Position numbers and translations under genes: made by a program. Shown here piece after piece: positions 22,848-30,233 of a stretch of DNA of 39,611 nt. This DNA comes from an uncultured Oscillospiraceae bacterium (GTDB taxonomy: Bacteria; Bacillota; Clostridia; Oscillospirales; Ruminococcaceae), in assembly GCA_910587335.1 (NCBI GenBank), contig CAJUMG010000018.1:1-39611 (forward strand), read 5' to 3'. The notes below the pieces were generated by a model. That model did not search any database and had not been told where the DNA came from. It saw only the letters and a list, made by a program, of their open reading frames with translations. Numbering within the stretch: the first letter of the stretch is position 1; each line of letters opens with the position of its first letter.

Positions 22848-23318
22848 ATGAAAATCCATCTTATACGGGCAGGACTGGAGAATGCCGAAGAGATCTGGCA
22901 TATGCAGATCGAATCCTTTCGAGAGCTGCTGGACCGATACCAGGATTATCACACGAATCCCGGAAACGAGCCGTTAGAAAAGGTCCAGGCACGCTTAGAG
23001 CAAGAAAGCACCTACTATTATTTTATCTGCTTGGAAAATGGTGAAAAAGCCGGCGCCATCCGCATTGTGGATTGGAAGGAGCCCGAGCGAAAAAAGAGAA
23101 TTTCCCCCTTGTTCCTCCTGCCTATCTACCAAAACAAAGGCTTTGCCCAGCAGGCAATCCGGCTGTGTGAAAAACTGCATGGAGAAAACGGCTGGGAGCT
23201 TTCTACCATTTCGCAAGAGAAGAAAAACTGTCACCTGTATGAAAAAATGGGATACCATACGACCGGTCTCCTGGAAAAAATAAATGACCGGCTGACCCTT
23301 GTTTTTTATGAAAAATAA
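22848..23318 (+). CDS. GNAT family N-acetyltransferase
   Basis: A 156-residue GNAT protein. IHLIRAGLENAEEIWHMQIE opens the fold, ISPLFLLPIYQNKGFAQQAI (about residues 84-103) contains the Q-N-K-G-F/I-A acetyl-CoA signature, and NCHLYEKMGYHTTG (about 126-139) is the late motif. The substrate is unknown. ATG at 22848 has a weak AGGTGA upstream. It lies 94 bases after tyrA with an inverted repeat between them that lacks a T-run, so partial co-transcription with tyrA is possible. Confidence 0.87.
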   Translation: MKIHLIRAGLENAEEIWHMQIESFRELLDRYQDYHTNPGNEPLEKVQARLEQESTYYYFICLENGEKAGAIRIVDWKEPERKKRISPLFLLPIYQNKGFAQQAIRLCEKLHGENGWELSTISQEKKNCHLYEKMGYHTTGLLEKINDRLTLVFYEK

Positions 23319-23328
23319 GCCGGCTTTC

Positions 23329-23357
23329 TTGACAATTCGCGGGGAATATACTAAAAT
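23329..23357 (+). promoter_or_regulatory. consensus promoter of tRNA-Leu
   Basis: TTGACA (23329-23334), a 17-bp spacer and TAAAAT (23352-23357), 21 bp before the tRNA. Confidence 0.8.
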
Positions 23358-23378
23358 AAAGAGGCAAATTCCTCCTGT

Positions 23379-23466
23379 GCCGCTGTGGCGGAATTGGCAG
23401 ACGCAAGGGACTTAAAATCCCTCGGTTGAATAAACCGTACCGGTTCGATCCCGGTCAGCGGCACCA
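23379..23466 (+). tRNA. tRNA-Leu (anticodon TAA)
   Basis: An 88-nt class II tRNA. Acceptor GCCGCTG pairs with CAGCGGC, with discriminator A and an encoded CCA. The anticodon stem AGGGA/TCCCT encloses loop CTTAAAA, anticodon TAA. A long variable arm (CGGTTGAATAAACCG) and T-arm GGTTCGATCCC follow. It has its own promoter and terminator. Confidence 0.97.
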
Positions 23467-23469
23467 TGT

Positions 23470-23502
23470 CGGAGCAAGCAATATAAAGCTTGCTCCGATT
23501 TT
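23470..23502 (+). terminator. terminator of tRNA-Leu
   Basis: TCGGAGCAAGC ... GCTTGCTCCGA forms an 11-bp stem followed by TTTTTTT. Confidence 0.9.
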
Positions 23503-23868
23503 TTTCAAAAATCACAGCGTGCTCAGGCCGCTGCTTCTCCTTTTCACAAAAGGTCGCGTTCAGCTGGCCTTCTCGGTTGTAAACCTCCTCGCGGTGGCTC
23601 CCGGCCGCTACCAACCTTTTGCAGGTATCTTCGGCGTATAGCATCTTTTTTTGTTCCCGGTAGATATCTTGCGTTTGGGGCTTAGATTCTTCTTGCGCTA
23701 GCTGCCTGAGCGGGTTTATCTTTCCGGGATCAAGGAGCTTGAAAAGCGCCCAGACCGCCGCAGAAAAGTATGGTGGTATGGTGCAGACCAACGTTATCGA
23801 GGATGTTTTTCGAGCAGTAACTACCCTGTCCTATCATGGGATCAAATCACCGAATACAGGAGGAACAG
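23503..23868. other. degenerate intergenic stretch after tRNA-Leu
   Basis: No intact gene is supported here. The minus strand has a long open frame (about 23503-23790) of unrecognised sequence that simply runs on through the terminator and antisense to tRNA-Leu, which argues against a real gene. The plus strand near 23721-23815 holds a histidine-kinase remnant. The region looks like decayed insert DNA downstream of a tRNA gene. Confidence 0.45.
23721..23815 (+). pseudogene. C-terminal remnant of a GHKL sensor histidine kinase
   Basis: The plus-strand frame reads SLKSAQTAAEKYGGMVQT followed by NVIEDVFRAVTTL. This matches the last ATP-lid/G-box part of AgrC-type GHKL kinases, compare GLSNIKAAAEKYHGAV in the intact kinase 3 kb downstream. 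Only about 30 residues remain, with a stop codon upstream in frame and no start, so it is a remnant. Confidence 0.5.
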
Positions 23869-24075
23869 ATGAGCAAATATGACCCTTTGTGGGCTTACAT
23901 TCAAAAGGACGGGCGCCCTTCTCTAAAACTGACATTTGAACAAATACAGCAGATCACGGGGCGTCCCATTGACCATTCTTTTCTGAAATACAAAAAGGAG
24001 CTGGCAAGCTTCGGCTACCAGGTGGGGAAAATATCTATGAAAGAGCAAACGGTCCTTTTTAATAAAACCGTTTAA
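23869..24075 (+). CDS. small DUF7662-like protein
   Basis: A 68-residue protein opening MSKYDPLWAYIQKDG, followed by LKLTFEQIQQITGRPIDHSF and a C-terminal YQVGKISMKEQTVLF. I recognise this as a small family found widely in bacteria, often as a DUF7662 domain; the function is not known. ATG at 23869 has AGGAGG 5 bases upstream; the open frame starts earlier at 23836 but without a ribosome site. It has no membrane segment. It lies in the accessory stretch between tRNA-Leu and the two-component system. Confidence 0.7.
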   Translation: MSKYDPLWAYIQKDGRPSLKLTFEQIQQITGRPIDHSFLKYKKELASFGYQVGKISMKEQTVLFNKTV

Positions 24076-24129
24076 AAACCGGACCGGTGCTGGGTCAGCG
24101 TGACAAGCGGGAATTGCAGAGGTGATATT

Positions 24130-24768
24130 TTGGAAAAAGCAATTTTATATATCCACGGAAAAGGTGGAAGTCATTTGGAAGCGGAACAATACAAGAAAAA
24201 TTGTTTGGGCTTTGACATGATTGGAATCGAATACAATGCCTACTTTCCATGGATTGTACAAAATCAGATTCAGTCGGCCTATGATCAGGCGCATACAAAA
24301 TACCGTTGTATTTATGTGCTTGCAAACAGTATAGGTGCTTACTTTGCCATGCACACACTGCGGACCTGCAATATCGAAAAGGCCCTATTTATATCGCCTG
24401 TGCTTGATATGGAAAGACTCATACTGGATATGATGATCTGGGCGAACATATCGGAAAAGGAGCTGTATGAGAAAAAAGAGATCATCACCGACTTTGGAGA
24501 AACAATATCGTGGGATTATCTGTGCTTTGTCAGGGAAAATCCGATAAAGTGGGATATTCCAACAGAAATTCTCTACGCGGAAAAAGACGAGCTTATATCC
24601 CGCCAGACAGTTGACTCGTTCGTAAATAGCCATAATGCCAGCCTTACAGTAATGAAGAATGGGGAGCATTGGTTTCATACAGAAAAGCAGCTTTTATTTT
24701 TAAATCAATGGATGAAAAATGTAATGGGAAACCTTCCAGTTGACCGGGCGCTTATCCACAAGGGATAA
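24130..24768 (+). CDS. small alpha/beta hydrolase
   Basis: A 212-residue alpha/beta hydrolase. The HGKGGS oxyanion region is near residue 9. The nucleophile elbow reads LANSIGAYFA (about residues 59-68; the usual first Gly is Ala), the acid is in YAEKDELIS (about 157-165) and the His is in NGEHWFHT (about 186-193), a plausible Ser-Asp-His triad. The substrate is unknown. TTG at 24130 is preferred because AGAGGTG lies 5 bases upstream; a GTG at 24100 in the same frame has none. The stop codon lies within a downstream hairpin. It is tandem with the DUF7662-like gene. Confidence 0.78.
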   Translation: MEKAILYIHGKGGSHLEAEQYKKNCLGFDMIGIEYNAYFPWIVQNQIQSAYDQAHTKYRCIYVLANSIGAYFAMHTLRTCNIEKALFISPVLDMERLILDMMIWANISEKELYEKKEIITDFGETISWDYLCFVRENPIKWDIPTEILYAEKDELISRQTVDSFVNSHNASLTVMKNGEHWFHTEKQLLFLNQWMKNVMGNLPVDRALIHKG

Positions 24769-24779
24769 GCGCTCCTTTT
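24748..24779 (+). terminator. probable terminator of the alpha/beta hydrolase gene
   Basis: GCGCTTATCC pairs with GGATAAGCGC (10 bp), overlapping the stop codon, followed by the weak T-run CCTTTTC. Confidence 0.6.
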
Positions 24780-24883
24780 CGCAGCCAAAAATCGACCGAT
24801 CGCGGACGTTCCCGCACAGCAGAGACCTTTCTGCTATGGTAAAGACACACCAAAGAAAACACAGCTTCAAGGAGGAAAATGTA

Positions 24884-25003
24884 TTGCAGGATTCCGCCGA
24901 CGAGCCGCTCGAAGGATCTGCCCGCCGACAAGCAGCAAGGATCGTTTCGCCGGGTTTTCTGCTTGTCAAAGAAACATTTCATGACAAAATTCCGACATTT
25001 TAG
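24884..25003 (+). CDS. possible 39-residue ORF upstream of the LytTR regulator
   Basis: A TTG at 24884 has AAGGAGG 8 bases upstream and opens 39 codons ending FHDKIPTF. The peptide is polar and does not look like an AgrD-type autoinducer precursor (no amphipathic leader and no Cys/Ser followed by a short acidic tail). An overlapping frame from ATG at 24879 is also open. It may be a small protein, a leader, or chance. Position just before a LytTR/GHKL pair is the only reason to note it. Confidence 0.22.
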   Translation: MQDSADEPLEGSARRQAARIVSPGFLLVKETFHDKIPTF

Positions 25004-25056
25004 AACGACGGGCTTGTTCCCTCGCCCAGTATCTGCTAATCTGACAAGGAAATGTG

Positions 25057-25779
25057 GTGATCAACATCATACAATTTGCAATTTGTGACGATGAACCGGT
25101 GATGGCCCAGAAAATATCCGATCATCTTTCCAGATACATGGATGAAAATCAAGTCACTGATTATCTGGTCAGCCGTTTCCTCAATGGCCACACGCTGTTG
25201 GAGAGCGGTTATGGTTTCGACGTGATCTTTCTTGACATCCAGATGGAGCAGCCTGATGGACTGGAGACTGCAAGGCTCCTTCGTCAGAGGGGATTTTGCG
25301 GTCTGCTGATCTTTGTGACCGTGCTGAAGGAATGCGTCTTTGACGCCTTTGGGGTGGAGGCATACGACTATCTGCTCAAGCCACTGGACAGCGGACACTT
25401 TCAGCGGACAATGGACCGGGTTCTGAAACGACTGAAACAGCAAGCCGGAGAAAGCATCGTTATCCAGCGGGGAGCCGCCTGCGAGGTGGTTTTACTATCC
25501 GAAATCGTGTACTGTGAAGTGCAGGGCCGCAAGCTCTATCTCCACCGGACAGACGAAACGGTCGTCGACTACTACGGCAGATTGGAGGAGCTGGCACGCC
25601 GTGTAGACCGGCGGTTCTTTCAGTGCCATCGGAGTTATCTTGTCAATCTGGACTGTGTGCGAGGATGCCAGAACGGACAGGTCATGCTTTCTGGAGGAAT
25701 GACAATCCCCGTCTCGCGGCTGCGGGAACGGGGGTTGATACAGGCTCTTTTGACCCATATGAAAGAGAGGGATTTCTGA
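25057..25779 (+). CDS. LytTR family response regulator
   Basis: About 240 residues with a receiver domain and a LytTR DNA-binding domain, the AgrA/VirR architecture. The acidic pocket is FAICDDEP (about residues 6-13), the phosphoacceptor Asp is in VIFLDIQMEQPDG (about 56-68), and the conserved Lys is in YDYLLKPLD (about 106-114). The LytTR domain (about 140-240) has IVYCEVQGRKLYLH, FFQCHRSYLVNLD and IPVSRLRE. The start is one of two adjacent GTG codons; 25057 is preferred because AAGGA lies 6 bases upstream, 25054 being the alternative. It is followed one base later by the GHKL kinase, so they form one operon. Confidence 0.93.
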   Translation: MINIIQFAICDDEPVMAQKISDHLSRYMDENQVTDYLVSRFLNGHTLLESGYGFDVIFLDIQMEQPDGLETARLLRQRGFCGLLIFVTVLKECVFDAFGVEAYDYLLKPLDSGHFQRTMDRVLKRLKQQAGESIVIQRGAACEVVLLSEIVYCEVQGRKLYLHRTDETVVDYYGRLEELARRVDRRFFQCHRSYLVNLDCVRGCQNGQVMLSGGMTIPVSRLRERGLIQALLTHMKERDF

Positions 25780-25780
25780 G

Positions 25781-27049
25781 ATGAACCACCTCGCCCTATT
25801 TCTGGATGTCCTGTGCATCACAGGACAAGCCGTGATGCACATTTTCTTTCTTTGCCGTCTGACTGGAAAAAAAGTGAAAATAGGGGCCTTTTTGATCTAT
25901 CTCCCTCTCCTTTGCATCCTTCAAGAGGTCTGTGTTTGGCTCTCTCTTGGCGGAATCTTGTCTGTTGGCATGGGCGTTCTTGTATTGTACGCCGTGAGCC
26001 GTTTTGTGCTGGGGAATCCACGGTCTGTATCCTGGCTTTCCTCGGTTTTGGCTTTTTATGTTTCACAGCTTTCTTTTGGAATCATCAATTCGCTGGAAGC
26101 GGCCGTTTTTCCCTATTTTATCGGCGATTCGCTTTTGTATCTGCTGCTCTTAGCAGCGCAGATCCTTTTCTTTATGCTGTGCACCGGCTGTTACCGCGCT
26201 GTATTAAAACTGTTATCCTGGACGGAAAACAATCCGATGCCCTCGATTGCGCTGCTGTTGTTTCCCGGTCTATTTTTCTTTGCCGCAGAGCTATATATTC
26301 TTCATACAGCTTACAGTTTTCTCGTTCCATCCGTCTCTTTTGAAGAGGTTGGAAAACACAGCATGCTGCTGGCCTTACAGGTCATGGGGCTGGCAGCGCT
26401 GTTCTGCACCCTCTATGCCTATCGCCAATTCTGTCAGGGATTTCAGGCACAGGCGGCGCTGCAATCCTTGACGCAGGCGGCCCATGCTCAAAAGGTTTAT
26501 ATCACAGAGGCACAGCTTCGTTATGAACAGACAAAATCCTTTCGCCACGACATTAAAAACCATCTGTCTGTCTTAGATGGACTGCTAAAAAGCAGAAAAA
26601 TAGACGAAGGTCAGGCGTACCTAAAAAAACTGGAGACCGTCTCGGAATCGCTGTCCTTCCCCTATCAAACCGGTAATCCCATTGTGGATATTTTGTTAGG
26701 GGAAAAACTGGGACTGGCCAAGGAGATCGAAACGGAGGTGTCCCTGATCCTACCAAAGCCCTGTGGAATCGATGATTTTGACCTGTGCGTGATTTTTTCC
26801 AACGCTCTGGATAACGCCATTACCGCCTGCCGCTCCAGCAGTGGGAGCAAGGCCATCCGCATCGGAGGAAAAAAGCAGGGGGATTTTTATATGCTGACCT
26901 TTGAGAATACCTGTTCAGAGGAACCGCTGCCTCCGGCGGGAACCGGACTTTCCAACATCAAAGCAGCGGCGGAAAAATACCACGGGGCAGTAACAATAGA
27001 GAAAAAAGGGCAGCAGTTTTCTTTAAGCGTTCTGCTAAATATTTCGTGA
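25781..27049 (+). CDS. GHKL-domain sensor histidine kinase (AgrC-like)
   Basis: A 422-residue membrane kinase. About six N-terminal membrane helices (residues 1-215) with no large outer loop are followed by a helical dimerisation segment with the phospho-His motif FRHDIKNHLSVLDGLL (about 253-268). The GHKL ATPase follows, with the N-box NALDNAITAC (about 342-351) and the G-box GTGLSNIKAAAEKYHG (about 387-402). This is the HPK10 class that senses peptides through the membrane domain in quorum systems. No agrB/agrD genes are recognisable beside it, so the signal is unknown. ATG at 25781 is one base after the regulator stop. Confidence 0.93.
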   Translation: MNHLALFLDVLCITGQAVMHIFFLCRLTGKKVKIGAFLIYLPLLCILQEVCVWLSLGGILSVGMGVLVLYAVSRFVLGNPRSVSWLSSVLAFYVSQLSFGIINSLEAAVFPYFIGDSLLYLLLLAAQILFFMLCTGCYRAVLKLLSWTENNPMPSIALLLFPGLFFFAAELYILHTAYSFLVPSVSFEEVGKHSMLLALQVMGLAALFCTLYAYRQFCQGFQAQAALQSLTQAAHAQKVYITEAQLRYEQTKSFRHDIKNHLSVLDGLLKSRKIDEGQAYLKKLETVSESLSFPYQTGNPIVDILLGEKLGLAKEIETEVSLILPKPCGIDDFDLCVIFSNALDNAITACRSSSGSKAIRIGGKKQGDFYMLTFENTCSEEPLPPAGTGLSNIKAAAEKYHGAVTIEKKGQQFSLSVLLNIS

Positions 27050-27056
27050 CATCCAA

Positions 27057-27091
27057 AGAGCATTTCAGTACAAATCCCTTGAAATGGCTCT
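27057..27091 (+). promoter_or_regulatory. dyad overlapping the -35 of the 27152 gene promoter
   Basis: AGAGCATTTCA (27057-27067) is an inverted repeat of TGAAATGGCTCT (27080-27091) with one extra base. The right arm covers the -35 box. It could be an operator, or a weak hairpin at the end of the kinase transcript; no T-run follows. Confidence 0.45.
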
Positions 27092-27107
27092 CTTAGGCCG
27101 ATAAACT
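27079..27107 (+). promoter_or_regulatory. promoter of the unknown coiled-coil protein gene
   Basis: TTGAAA (27079-27084), a 17-bp spacer and TAAACT (27102-27107). Confidence 0.55.
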
Positions 27108-27151
27108 GAAAGAAAAAGGCGCCAAAAGACTGTAAGGAGGAATCATTTATA

Positions 27152-27664
27152 ATGCCGATTTCCAGAGTGAATACCAGCGCGGCACAACCCCTAATCTCAG
27201 CTGAGAGGGCTTCGGAAACATCTAAAGCCCAGAAGCCTGAAGAGGAAACCCAGGGCCATCCGTCAAGACCTGTGACAGACCAATATATTCCAAAGGAAGA
27301 GCACCCCCCTTTTGGTCGCTACTGGATGGGCAAGGATGAAGACGGACAGCCCAAGATCTATTTTGATGATCCAGAGCGGGCGGAGGAGAATCCTCAAAAA
27401 CCGGAAAGCACACCTGATGTGGATGGATCGGAGAAAGGTGATAGAAAAGAGGAAAAATGGGCTTGTGATACCGGCAAGGTAGACCGCGAGATTGAGAAAC
27501 TGAAAGAAAAGAAGCAAGAGCTGGAGCAACGGCTCAAGGCAGAAACGGACGGAACCAAGCTCAGAGAGCTAGAACGGCAGCTGGCACAGGTAGAGCAGGG
27601 GCTGGGTCAAAAGGACAATGACGCTTACCGGAAACAGCACGCCACATTTACACGACTTCTTTAA
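27152..27664 (+). CDS. unknown protein with disordered N-terminus and coiled-coil C-terminus
   Basis: A 170-residue protein of unknown function. Residues 1-40 are Ser/Thr/Ala-rich and probably disordered. A conserved-looking middle reads TDQYIPKEEHPPFGRYWMGK (about 43-62), then GQPKIYFDDPERAEE. A charged coiled coil begins at TGKVDREIEKLKEKKQELEQ (about 107-126) and ends near YRKQHATFTRLL. There is no signal peptide or membrane helix. I recall similar unannotated proteins in Clostridia sharing the YIP and KVDREIEKLK segments, but know no function. ATG at 27152 has AAGGAGG 11 bases upstream. It follows the GHKL kinase but has its own promoter with a dyad, so it may be a target of that system. 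Confidence 0.82.
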   Translation: MPISRVNTSAAQPLISAERASETSKAQKPEEETQGHPSRPVTDQYIPKEEHPPFGRYWMGKDEDGQPKIYFDDPERAEENPQKPESTPDVDGSEKGDRKEEKWACDTGKVDREIEKLKEKKQELEQRLKAETDGTKLRELERQLAQVEQGLGQKDNDAYRKQHATFTRLL

Positions 27665-27671
27665 TTATTTA

Positions 27672-27711
27672 AAAAGCGGCGGTTTTGAAAATACAAAACC
27701 GCCGCTTTTTT
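27672..27711 (+). terminator. terminator of the unknown coiled-coil protein gene
   Basis: AAAGCGGCGGTTTTG ... CAAAACCGCCGCTTTTTT is a long perfect stem with a T-run. From here to 27836 I see no gene. Confidence 0.93.
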
Positions 27712-27836
27712 GCCATGAAAAACCCCTCGATTACATCCGCTTGATTCCCTCATGCCTAATGGCTATATAAAAATGGGATATTTTTCCGCTGTTCGCCCCT
27801 GACAGATTTGCTAGCCGTTCTGTTCATACGAATAGT

Positions 27837-27870
27837 AAAAAACAGCCGCACCTAAACGCGGCTGTTTTTT
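27837..27870 (-). terminator. terminator of nfnAB
   Basis: AAAAAACAGCCGC ... GCGGCTGTTTTTT, symmetrical, so it can act on both strands; it lies just past the nfnB stop. Confidence 0.9.
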
Positions 27871-27875
27871 GTTTG

Positions 27876-29273
27876 CTATCTGCTTTTCTTACTTTGAATC
27901 GCCTTGTCAATGGCGCGCGCTGCCTGTTTTCCAGCGCCCATGGCCAAAATGACGGTGGCCGCTCCGGTTACTGCATCGCCGCCAGCCCAGACATTTTCTC
28001 TGCTGGTCTGACCGCTCTCGTCCCGCGTAATCAAACAGCCATACCGGTTTGCCTCCAGCCCTGGTGTGGTCGAGCGAATCAGCGGATTGGGGCTGGTTCC
28101 AATAGACATAATCACGCTGTCAACCTCCAGCTCAAACTCGCTCCCCTTCTTTTCAATCGGACGGCGGCGGCCGCTCTCGTCCGGTTCGCCCAATTCCATC
28201 TCCACACAGCGAATCCCGCCGACTCTTCCGTTTCCGTCATCGAGAATCTCTACTGGATTACAGAGAGTCTTAAAGATGATCTGCTCTTCTTCGGCATGCT
28301 CGACCTCTTCCTTTCGGGCCGGAAGCTCTGCCATTCCCCGGCGGTACACGATATACACCTTGTCCGCTCCCATCCGCTTCGCGCATCTGGCCGCGTCCAT
28401 GGCAACATTTCCGCCGCCGACCACCGCCACCGCTTTGGCCCGCTGTACCGGGGTTTTGCTGTCTGTTTTGAAAGCCTTCATCAGGTTGATCCGCGTTAAA
28501 AATTCGTTAGCCGAATACACGCCATTTAAGCTCTCCCCCGGGATATTCATAAATCGGGGCAAGCCCGCGCCGGAACCGATGAATACCGCTTCGTATCCCA
28601 TCTCAAACAGCTCGTCGACCGTCAAAATCTTTCCGATAACCATGTCGGTCTGAATTTCAACACCCAGTTTTTTCAAATTGTCAATCTCATGCTGTACAAT
28701 CGCCTTGGGCAGACGGAATTCTGGAATACCGTACACCAATACGCCGCCAGCCAGGTGCAGCGCCTCGTAAACCGTCACCTGATATCCCAACTTCGCCAGG
28801 TCCCCTGCCGTTGTCAGGCCCGACGGACCGGCGCCAACCACCGCTATCTTATGTCCATTGCTTTGGGGCTTCAAGATCGCATTTTCGCCCCGTTCCCGAT
28901 ACCAATCAGCCACGAAACGCTCCAACCGGCCAATTCCCACCGGTTCTCCCTTGATGCCCCGCACGCATTTCCCCTCGCATTGGCTCTCCTGGGGACAGAC
29001 CCGTCCGCACACCGCCGGCAGGCTGGTGGATCGGCTCAGAACCTCATACGCTTCCTCCAATTTTTCTTCGGCGATCTTTGCCAAAAACGCCGGAATATCA
29101 ATTTCCACCGGACAGCCGCTTACGCAAGGCCGGTGTTTACAGTTTAAGCAGCGCTTTGCCTCCTGCACCGCCGTTTCATATGTATATCCCAACGCCACCT
29201 CGTCAAAATTGCAGATTCTCGCATAGGGGTCCTGAACCGGCATGGGATTTTTTTTCGGATCCATATTTGCCAT
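27876..29273 (-). CDS. nfnB: NfnB/GltA-type NADPH-binding flavoprotein (large subunit of bifurcating transhydrogenase)
   Basis: A 465-residue FAD/NAD(P) oxidoreductase often annotated as glutamate synthase small subunit. Two 4Fe-4S clusters are indicated by CLNCKHRPCVSGCP (about residues 34-47) and CGRVCPQESQCEGKC (about 87-101). Dinucleotide folds are in VVGAGPSGLTTAGDLAKLG (about 142-160) and VVGGGNVAMDAARCAKRMGA (about 283-302). The neighbour is an FNR-like NfnA and no GltB lies nearby, so I favour NfnAB: NADH plus reduced ferredoxin reducing two NADP+. ATG at 29273 has AGGAGG 9 bases upstream, one base after the nfnA stop, suggesting translational coupling. Confidence 0.88.
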   Translation of the reverse strand: MANMDPKKNPMPVQDPYARICNFDEVALGYTYETAVQEAKRCLNCKHRPCVSGCPVEIDIPAFLAKIAEEKLEEAYEVLSRSTSLPAVCGRVCPQESQCEGKCVRGIKGEPVGIGRLERFVADWYRERGENAILKPQSNGHKIAVVGAGPSGLTTAGDLAKLGYQVTVYEALHLAGGVLVYGIPEFRLPKAIVQHEIDNLKKLGVEIQTDMVIGKILTVDELFEMGYEAVFIGSGAGLPRFMNIPGESLNGVYSANEFLTRINLMKAFKTDSKTPVQRAKAVAVVGGGNVAMDAARCAKRMGADKVYIVYRRGMAELPARKEEVEHAEEEQIIFKTLCNPVEILDDGNGRVGGIRCVEMELGEPDESGRRRPIEKKGSEFELEVDSVIMSIGTSPNPLIRSTTPGLEANRYGCLITRDESGQTSRENVWAGGDAVTGAATVILAMGAGKQAARAIDKAIQSKKSR

Positions 29274-29274
29274 C

Positions 29275-30117
29275 CTACCGCACCTCCTTCTGGAACAGAC
29301 GGCACGCCTCTTCCCTTGCGTGCGCTTCGAACTCCTTGTACATCGAACCCCGGTGCATTGCCTCATCAAAGTCCACCTGGTGTCCGTCAAAGTCCGGCCC
29401 GTCTACACAGGCAAATTTTGTCTGACCGCCCACCGTCAAACGGCAACCGCCGCACATTCCTGTTCCGTCAATCATAATCGGATTCATACTTACAACCGTT
29501 TTGATTCCGTACTTTTTTGTTAGCAGACAAACGTATTTCATCATCGGTAATGGGCCGATGGCGATCACCTCATCATATTGGTTTCCCTCTTGGATCAAAT
29601 CCTCCAGCGCCTGGGTCACCAATCCCTTTTCCCCATAGCTGCCGTCATCGGTCATGACCCGAAGCCGGTCGCTCACCGCCGCAAATTCTTTTTCCAAAAT
29701 CACCAGCTCCCGGCTGCGAAAGCCAATGATCCCATGAACCTCTGTCCCCTGGCTATGTAGCTTTTTTGCCAGCGGATACGCAATGGCACAGCCCACGCCA
29801 CCGCCGATTACCGCGGCTTTCTTAATCCCTTCGGTCTCGCTGGCTTTTCCCAATGGACCCACCAAATCCTGAATCGATTCCCCTTCCTGGACCGTGTCCA
29901 GCTCTATCGTTCCCGCACCAACGATCTGATAGATGATCGTAACAGTTCCCTTTTCCCGGTCATAGTCCGCTATCGTCAGAGGGATTCGTTCGCTGTCTTC
30001 CCCTGCCCGTACAATAACAAACTGCCCCGGCTGCGCTTTTTTTGCGATCAGCGGTGACTGCAGTACCATCTTTCCAACCGTTTGATTGAGCTTTTCCTTT
30101 TTTACTACCTTAACCAT
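29275..30117 (-). CDS. nfnA: NfnA-type FAD/NAD-binding subunit (ferredoxin-NADP reductase subunit alpha)
   Basis: A 280-residue protein of the dihydroorotate dehydrogenase electron-transfer/sulfide dehydrogenase beta family. The FAD part has KKAQPGQFVIVRAGEDSERI (about residues 26-45), RIPLTIADYD and the GPLGKAS turn; the NAD-binding part has VIGGGVGCAIAYPLAK (about 104-119). A 2Fe-2S site is indicated by GTGMCGGCRLTVGG and KFACVDGPDFDGH near the C-terminus, with Asp in place of one Cys as in Nfn. ATG at 30117 is preferred; a GTG at 30141 in the same frame is possible. It is the first gene of the nfnAB pair with its own promoter. Confidence 0.88.
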   Translation of the reverse strand: MVKVVKKEKLNQTVGKMVLQSPLIAKKAQPGQFVIVRAGEDSERIPLTIADYDREKGTVTIIYQIVGAGTIELDTVQEGESIQDLVGPLGKASETEGIKKAAVIGGGVGCAIAYPLAKKLHSQGTEVHGIIGFRSRELVILEKEFAAVSDRLRVMTDDGSYGEKGLVTQALEDLIQEGNQYDEVIAIGPLPMMKYVCLLTKKYGIKTVVSMNPIMIDGTGMCGGCRLTVGGQTKFACVDGPDFDGHQVDFDEAMHRGSMYKEFEAHAREEACRLFQKEVR

Positions 30118-30194
30118 AGCAGCTTTTACACCTCTCCTCACAGTTACATAAACCGGCTGTTCAAGCCAAAAACAAACGTAAATCTCTGATAGGG

Positions 30195-30223
30195 ATTATA
30201 GCATGAGTCTGCCCACAAAGCAA
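30195..30223 (-). promoter_or_regulatory. promoter of nfnAB
   Basis: Minus-strand TTGCTT (30223-30218), a 17-bp spacer and TATAAT (30200-30195) preceded by TGC (extended -10). The leader is about 70 nt. Confidence 0.7.
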
Positions 30224-30233
30224 TCATTCCTAT

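Noticed and set aside
23351..23791. Long minus-strand open frame across tRNA-Leu and its terminator
   Set aside because: It is antisense to the tRNA and terminator, has no recognised domain or good ribosome site, and part of its translation is the familiar antisense-tRNA artefact.
30140..30165. Rex-like sequence in the nfnA leader
   Set aside because: Only the left half (TTGTT) resembles the Rex site; the right half matches poorly.
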